Source: Calcarisporiella thermophila CBS 279.70 (Eukaryota > Calcarisporiellomycota). Taken from it: a DNA stretch of 64,000 nt. The notes under the pieces are model-generated. The model searched no databases, was not told the DNA's origin, and saw nothing but the letters and a program-made list of their open reading frames with translations. Position numbers and translations under genes: made by a program. The stretch is taken from contig NW_027192203.1 in the NCBI RefSeq assembly GCF_041956535.1, forward strand, positions 1-64,000, written 5' to 3'. Shown piece by piece: positions 57,457 through 64,000 of the stretch; the stretch's first letter is position 1; each line of letters begins with the position of its first letter.

Positions 57457-60136
57457 GCCTCGTCCAAGGTTTATCTGAAGAAGATGGTAGGATTCCGAAA
57501 AAATAATAAAAAGTAACGGATAAACTGGTTGAAAATGAAAATGAAAAAAAACAGGACGAAAATGAGAAGAGCCGAAGAGGTGTTCCAACGCTAAATGACC
57601 CTCTTTTCATTAAACGTCGCACGAATCCCATGTGGATAGTCTTTTGTTCCTCTTCCAGTGTCCGTGCGCAAAATGACGACACCCCATTCCATGCATGAAA
57701 CCGCAGTGGCCCCCCTTCCCTGCGAGATTCTCGCCGGGATCCGGATTGGAGCCCTAGAGGGTGCGGCCCACTCCCATTGGAGGATCTGCCTTCTCTATAA
57801 GAGGCTTACTCGGATCCAGGATGAAATCTCAAGCAGTGTAGAGTTATATTAAAATTGAATTACGATCGGCTGGAAACATGCACTCTATGCATTAGTCAGA
57901 ATAAATTGAAATTGAAATCTAGCCAAGGAGAGCAAGCGGGGGACAAGAGAGGAGGGGGGAGGAGGAAAAAAGAGAAGGGGCGGGTTGATCCTATATACAT
58001 ATGAACATATTTATATCTCGAGTCGCCCACGGTATAACCAAAAATGCGGCTTTCAGCCGAATTGGCTTTGGTCTGCGGCATTACCAAATCATTGCAGTTA
58101 TTGCACTTTAAATGAGCTGTCCTCATTTCAACCAACCGAGATAGGCGGAGAGTCTCCTGGACCAGGGGGCGGGGGCTTGTCGGGCGGTTTTCCCGGAGAA
58201 TTTGCAAGGCGGCCGGGCACCTTGGGAAAAAGAGTTCTCATGTTCGATGATGTCGGGCGGTATCGCGCCTTCGAGGAGAGAGCCCTTTCTCAGTAGCCTA
58301 GCCGTGTCTGCATGCTCATAGCTAATAGCTCCATACCGGATCATGGCCGGGAATGGATCATAGCTACCAGGGCGCGACGGGGAAGGGAGAAGGCGCCCTC
58401 AGCAGGTTGGTAGAGCGGCAGGATCTGTCCAGGTTTACGGCGGTTTCAAACCTCAAAGGGAGCCATGGCGAAACATTGCAAAGTCGGCGGGCGCGATTCG
58501 CGGATGAATGTTTTACATCTCATTTGATTTCATTAATCTCCTTGGGCGCCCATTGGATTCCACTGATTGGACTGACGGGAGGAAATGAGCGGTTGGCATG
58601 TGCTTAATCCCTTTGGGAATTGGCTTTTTGCACCGCTACGTCGGCGCGACCATTGTTTGTTTGCAGATGAGAGGCCTCGAGCGTTTTACACTGAATAAAG
58701 CTTTTTCCGCTTGTGGGAAAGGGAGAGAAGGGAGGGGAGGGGGGGGGGAAGCCGCCCGGCCTCTTCTCCCGGCCTGGGCCGACTAACGGGGTTCGAGAGC
58801 GTGGGGCACGTTTCCCATTGTTTGCGACAAAGCGGCCGCCCTCCCCCCAGCTACAGCCAGTCTTGTTGGTGCTGCATTGGGGAGGGGTGGGGAGTTGGCC
58901 CGGCCCCGGGGAGAGCGTAGGAGGAGAGCGAGGCGCGTAGGCAGCGCGTGCGGTCGCGACGGCAAGAAAGGTCTGGGCCGAAGGTGGCCAAGGGATGGAG
59001 CGATCGGGCGGAAAGCGAAGGCGAGCGGGTCCCTTGCCCTTTCCATAGGAGGCCGCGCTTGGAAACTGGTTCGCAAGCTCTTCTCACCCATGCATGCAGG
59101 GGGGGGCTCGATTGCTCGGCCGCTTTGGATTTGGGCTCCGCCGTTTTCAAATCCAGTCAGGCTCCCAAACCCCACTCAGAGCTCCTCTTTTTTCCATAGT
59201 CATCACCGATCAGCCGTTGTCCCACGCAATCTCCACCGGAAAGGGGAACTGCGCGCAAAAGGAAGAGATTGGGCAGAGATGCTGAGCGTTGGCTCGAAAC
59301 ACTCGCATCTAAATATATATATATATATCCTCTTATCCCGAGCTGCACGGGGGCAACTCTGGGGGGCGAAGTCCAAACTGTACCGATTTCACGCTGCTTT
59401 CCGCCGCTTTTATTTTTAGCGTTTGTGTTTTTTTTTCCCACTTGTTTTGTTTTCCCCTCTTCCCCTTCCTGGCCCGGCCTCGTCTCAGGTCATTGCTGCC
59501 CGCGCCTGGCCGTGATTTCCGTGATTGCTCCCGATCATCCCATTGCGACACGCCTGGATTCCGAGGCCGTCAGAGTCGGGAACACCCGTATTACCCTCTC
59601 GAACCTACGCTCTAATACAAAGAAAGTTTATAAGTTTGAGCAACGCCGGCTCGCGTGGTCCCTCTAGTCCGGGTTTCTATCTGACTTGGAAGGAGTCTAT
59701 ATATTTGGCACCCAAGGCCCTTCGGTTGGAAGGGTTTCGTCTTTGTTTGAAACCCCCAGTATCAAATATAAGGGTCTTTGCTCTGACACTCGGCGTGTCA
59801 TTTCTCAGCCAAAGGTTAGACAACAGCTCCCCCCTTCTTATTACTTCGATACCTCCTGCTTCCCCTCCTCGGGAGTGTCGGGCCTGCTGTGTCAATGTAG
59901 CTGACTCCTGTTTCTATTTGGCCCGCATTTGCTCGTAGGATTCTCGCCCTTCTGCACCTCCCATTAGGCATCGGCCCGGCTTTCTCCACCCTCCACCGGC
60001 CGCCCCCTCTCCATCATCCGCTTCGCCATCCAAGCCCTCGATCCGGCGTCATCCGCGCGGCAACATCAATAGGAGTAGCCAGCCCTATCCATCGGCTCCC
60101 CCTCGTCTCTTCCGCCCTTCCCCGATTTCATGAATC
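57457..60136. other. Long divergent intergenic region
   Basis: About 2.7 kb, GC-rich, between the divergent zinc-knuckle and RasGEF genes. Frames on both strands overlap without domain content or splice partners. Includes a short (TA)n run near 59312-59328. It probably holds promoters and long 5' UTRs. Confidence 0.5.
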
Positions 60137-63100
60137 ATGCTGCGTGTCGACACCGAAGGCATATTCAGAGCTCACGAAGACGTCTCCGACTGGCCGACCC
60201 AGCTCGACGGGAAAATGGACTCTCGACTCCAGGTGGAATCCCTGCCCCCCATCTCGGCCCCCGAGAGCGGCTCGGACCGCAGCTCCTGGGGCTCATCCCT
60301 CTCAGTGCCGCACTCTGCTTTGTCTGCTGGTCAGCCGAGATCTCCGGTGCGCTTCGAGCCGCTCCCAGAACATGCGGCCCCCATGCCTCCCCTCGTCTCC
60401 ATCTCCTCCTCCACCCCCTCCCCCACCCTCCCTCCCTCTGCTCGCCCCATAACGGCCCCTCTCCTCCCCACGATCCCCCCTCCATCCACACCGCCGAGTT
60501 TGTCCAGGCCCTCCACCCCTTCGAGGCGGACCTGGCCCCCCCCGCAGCCGGCACCAACTATCTGACCTTTCAGCGCGGCCAGGTGGTGCGAGTCCTGTGC
60601 CGTGAGGAATCGGGCTGGTGGGACGGGGAATGTGGCGGGCGGCGTGGGTGGTTCCCGAGCAATTACGTCGGCTTGGTCGGGAGTTTGCCTCAAAGCCTTA
60701 CCGACGTCTCCTCGACGGTATGTATCCGCCCAGAAAGTGCTTTTGCCACACGCACGGTGGAGAAGGCGCGTCTGCTGCGGGATGCACTTGGAACCTTTAT
60801 CTCACCCTTTCTATTTCAACTAGAACACCAGGGTTGTTTCCCCCGATCCCTTCACCCGGGCCAACCCGAGTATGCGCAGGGAAAAGAGCTCGTCGCCCGC
60901 CTCGCGAGAAGCCGTCACCTCCACCTCCCCCCCTCTCTCCGTAGTGCTGCCCTCGGGAGACGAGAGCAGAATACCACGGCAGAGCGTTCAGTGGGACGTG
61001 CTCGTCACCAACATCGCCCACGTTATATCCCTCCTCAACACCGCGGCTACCCTCGGCACCTATTCCCAGTTCCAATCGATTATGCGGCAGCTCATTTCTG
61101 CTGTGCGGGCGCTTCTCATGGCCGCCAGCGCAGCCAAGAGTACAAGCGAGGCGATCCGGCGGTTCCCGCAGCTTGGCCGAGAGCGCCGAATCGTGCTGAA
61201 CTCGCTCTCCACCCTCAGCCTGCAGTGCCGCCACCTGACGGACGACGCGGTGGACGCGGAGGTGGGCATCGAGCGCATCAAGTCATGCACGCGCCATATC
61301 TTGGTCGCCGTCCGCTCGTTTGTCTTGGTAGCGCGGGCCATCCCCCAGATGCCCTCCCATACCTCCAAAGCCCCGTCCCCGGCCGCCACCGGCCCCCCCC
61401 TGTCCTCTAGCTCGGCCGTCACTGGCTTCGCCTCGGAATTTCGAGCCGCAGGCCGCAAAGACTCCGTGGCGCTCGACGCGCCCTCGGCTCTACGCGGCCT
61501 CAGCCCGGTCTCGGACGACGGCCGGCCCCCCTCCATGGGCTTCCCCTCGCCCCCCTCCTCGTACGCTTCCAGCACTTCCCCCACCCTATCCCTCGCCGGC
61601 TCCGCCGACCTCTCCAAGGAGTCGATCCGGGCCTCGCTCACCGCCCAGCACGACGCCATCGTCAACCAGATTGCGACCCTCATCAACCACATTCGGACCA
61701 CCCTGCGCGACCCCCATTCCGCAGCGGTGCTGATCGAGCTCACGCGCGACACCGTGTACATCGTCAAAGGCCTGCTCTCCGTGGTGGAACAGCTCTGCGG
61801 GTGGATGGGGATGGACGACCCGCGTAAGGCCAGGGATCCGCACCAGGCCTCCTTTTTCGCCGCAAAAGAGAGCCTCTACAGTGCAACCGCTAACTTGGTC
61901 ACGGCGGCTCGAGCAAGTGCGTCCAACGCCACACGGGGGCTCGGCGGCGCCAAAACCCCTGCGTCTGCAGCAAGCGACGACGACGAGGAGGAGAGCGACC
62001 GGTCCGAGGACCGGGATGACCGTGAATACCTCCTCACCAGCTGCACCGGCGTGGTGCGCGCAGTGGGTGAACTGGTCTCCTCCACGAACATGTGCCTGGA
62101 CACCGATATCCCAATGGTGTCGACCCCTAGAGCCTCAACCCACGAGGACGGCCCCCTCAAGAGCGGGCAAAAGCGTTCCATGCGCCAGAAGCACACCCTC
62201 AGTTTCCTGGGAAGAAAGGCGATCAGCCTCAACTGTTTGCATGAGCGCTTCGTCCGAGACGCGACCACGTCAGGAGACCAGGCCTCCCTGAGCTCGCAGG
62301 GGTCGGGTGGGTCTGGTTCGAGTAGGGTGGAGATGGAGCAGGAGAGGAACCTGCCAAGTGGCCGACTCAACCCCATGGCCGTGGAGGGGGCGGACCCCTC
62401 CGCCAAGTGCGATGGAGTGCGAGCCAAAGGCAGATTATCTTCGGCATCCCCCCTGATGGAGGAGGCCGAAGAGCGTGAGGAGGAAAGGGAGGAGGCCGAG
62501 GTAGCGGAGGTCGGTGATGAGGGCGAGGACGAGGATGACGAAAACGATGCCCACTCCGCAAGAAGCATTGACCGAATGGTCCTCCCCCCTCCCAAGCTCA
62601 AACCTAATGGATCGCATGGTAACCGTGCCCGATCCGGTGGCAAGAGCTCCGCTTCTTCCCCCCGCCACTCAGGGTTCCACGAGGAGTCGGAGGAGCTCCC
62701 CCGAAGGCGGATGCGCACCGCCAGCGACTCCGACGAATCGCGCATGGCCCATAGTGTGGCATCGATCAGCGACCTCAGCGAGAGCTCCCCCACGCTGGCC
62801 CCTTCGCATTTCTCCGCCGACATGGATTCCATGAGGCTGAGGGATGGAGCCTCCCCGGCGAGGCGGACCCGACTGGTCGAGGCGTTCTCGTTCCGCCGCA
62901 AGAACCACATGTCCTGGGGCATCTCGTCCCTCAAATCCCCCTCGCGATCCTCCCTCCTCTCCATCTCCCAGTCCCCGCGCCATAGCTCCACCTCCCCCAC
63001 CGCCCAGCACGACGGCCCGCTCACCGCGCCGGCCTCGATGGACTCGGAGGGCAACGTGTTCAACAAGCAGTTCCAACTCCGCCCCCGATCCTCGGAAGCC

Positions 63101-64000
63101 CAGATGATGAAGGCTGCCTCCGCCCCACGGGTGGACCCGTGGTTCCTCCAGCCCCGCCACGATCCGGAGGAAATCCAGTTCACCGCCGAGGGACAGGTGT
63201 ACGCGGCAACCCTGGGGGCCCTGGTGGAGCGCCTCACGACCCACCACGCCACCCCCAATGCCCTCTTCTCCAACGCGTTCCTGCTCACGTTCCGCCTCTT
63301 CTGCACGCCCGAGCAGCTCTGCGACCAGCTCATGCAGCGCTTCAAGCTCCAAGCTCCGGACCAGCAGCCGCTCAGCGAAGCGGAGATGGTGGTCTGGAGG
63401 CAACGGGTCCAGCTGCCCGTCCAGCTGAGGGTGTACAACGTGGTCAAGACATGGCTCGAGACCCACTGGGATCCAAGGCAGGACCACGTCGTGCTCGACA
63501 GGCTTGCCGAGTGGGCGAGCTCCCTGCAGCGCGACGGGATGCCTCCCCACACCGCACGCCGCATGATCGACCTCGTGCACAACAAACGATCGCCGCACCC
63601 CGCCAAGTCGGCCCATCCGCGCACCCTGAAGCACCACTCGCTGGACTTCGAGCCCGCCAACGCCCACCATGGCGAGAGCGAGGGCATGAGCCCCACGGCC
63701 GTCCCGCAGATCACCAAGCACCTGCTCCACGCGCTGCACCATGGGCAGGAGGTGCACGTGATTGACTTCGAGCCCCTCGAGATGGCCCGCCAGCTCACCC
63801 TCCTTGAGAGCAAGATTTACCGCGCCATCCGGCCGTCAGAGCTCGTGGACCGATCATCGGCCGCGGACAACGTCAAGCGCATGGGGCAGCTGAGCACGGG
63901 GATCACCTCGTGGGTCGCGCACACCATTCTCAGCGAGGCCGACGATGCGAAGCGCCGGGCCACCCTCGTCAAGTTTTGGATCAAGGTGGGCGAGCGCTGC
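60137..64000 (+). CDS. Ras guanine nucleotide exchange factor with SH3, Cdc25-like (partial)
   Basis: Three exons seen: 60137-60346, 60499-60717 and 60824 to the window edge, all in phase. The SH3 domain occupies about 71-135 (FVQALHPFEADL; YLTFQRGQVVRVLCREESGWWDGE; GWFPSNYVGLV). A long helical/disordered stretch follows, with acidic and Ser/Pro tracts. The RasGEF-N domain begins near 63170 (QFTAEGQVYAATLGALVERLTTHH; FLLTFRLFCTPEQL; YNVVKTWLETHWDP). The catalytic CDC25 domain starts at about 63755 (HVIDFEPLEMARQLTLLESKIYRAIRPSELVD) and is cut by the edge. Family knowledge: such GEFs activate Ras upstream of adenylate cyclase or MAPK. The first intron (152 nt, pyrimidine-rich, GTGCGC donor) is inferred from the frame change; the start codon is the first ATG in that frame. 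Confidence 0.85.

Noticed and set aside
61876-63813. 645-codon minus-strand open frame
   Set aside because: It lies antisense to the RasGEF exon, whose plus-strand frame encodes clear RasGEF-N and catalytic motifs. The long antisense frame is a GC-bias shadow.
1-64000. CRISPR arrays, tRNA and rRNA genes
   Set aside because: No spaced repeats and no convincing tRNA box A/B pair or rRNA segment were seen by eye. CRISPR is not expected in a fungus. A covariance-model scan would be decisive for tRNAs.

Overview
The window is a fungal chromosome end. It opens with a telomere tract, then an AT-rich subtelomere (about 1-16.8 kb), and passes into gene-dense, increasingly GC-rich DNA. Genes are eukaryotic: most have several exons with GT-AG introns of about 55-90 nt, and each exon chain below was checked for phase by hand. 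The Lrg1-type LIM-RhoGAP, HAK potassium transporter, Vps18/Pep3, Cdc25-type RasGEF with SH3 and CBM21/PP1 subunit point to a fungus. A Dictyostelium-cAR-like receptor and a SETD7-like MORN-SET protein suggest, by inference only, an early-diverging lineage. The telomere unit is the pentamer CCTAA/TTAGG, not the usual fungal TTAGGG.

Layout. 1-76 telomere. 0.9-1.9 kb a seven-TM receptor (-). 5.06-5.14 kb a Tc1/mariner-like mini-element. 6-16.4 kb accessory metabolism and transport (+): DMT transporter, FAD monooxygenase, small disordered ORF, DJ-1/PfpI protein, HAK K+ transporter. 16.9-18.7 kb a 12-motif PPR protein (-). 18.9-20.7 kb a tandem SEC11 pair: a broken copy with Ser-to-Thr at the catalytic site, followed by an intact gene. 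20.8-22.2 kb a DUF2236/MpaB-like oxygenase (-). 23-27.1 kb Lrg1-like RhoGAP (-), divergent from Vps18 (27.8-31.7 kb, +). 32.6-40.3 kb a fungal conserved protein, an SH3 protein, MORN-SET and a CBM21 PP1-targeting subunit (all +). 41-45.4 kb a P-loop NTPase gene with a mitochondrial-type leader; its second intron holds two degenerate transposase copies in inverted orientation. 46.7-48.1 kb YL1/Swc2 (-), divergent from a serine/threonine dehydratase (48.5-50.1 kb, +). 51.2-53 kb CPSF6-like RRM protein (+). 53.6-54.9 kb a coiled-coil protein ending in a CaaX box (-). 56-57.5 kb a zinc-knuckle protein with Mso1-like features (-). 60.1 kb to the window end, a RasGEF (+), cut by the edge.

Several genes fit a polarity, secretion and signalling theme (RhoGAP, RasGEF, SH3, putative Mso1-like and prenylated proteins, Vps18, Sec11). 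This is normal eukaryotic gene mixing, not a cluster. The loci most worth follow-up are the SEC11 tandem, the NTPase with its intron-nested inverted transposase pair, the pentameric telomere, the SETD7-like gene and the CaaX coiled-coil protein. No function was assigned by database search; all calls rest on reading motifs.
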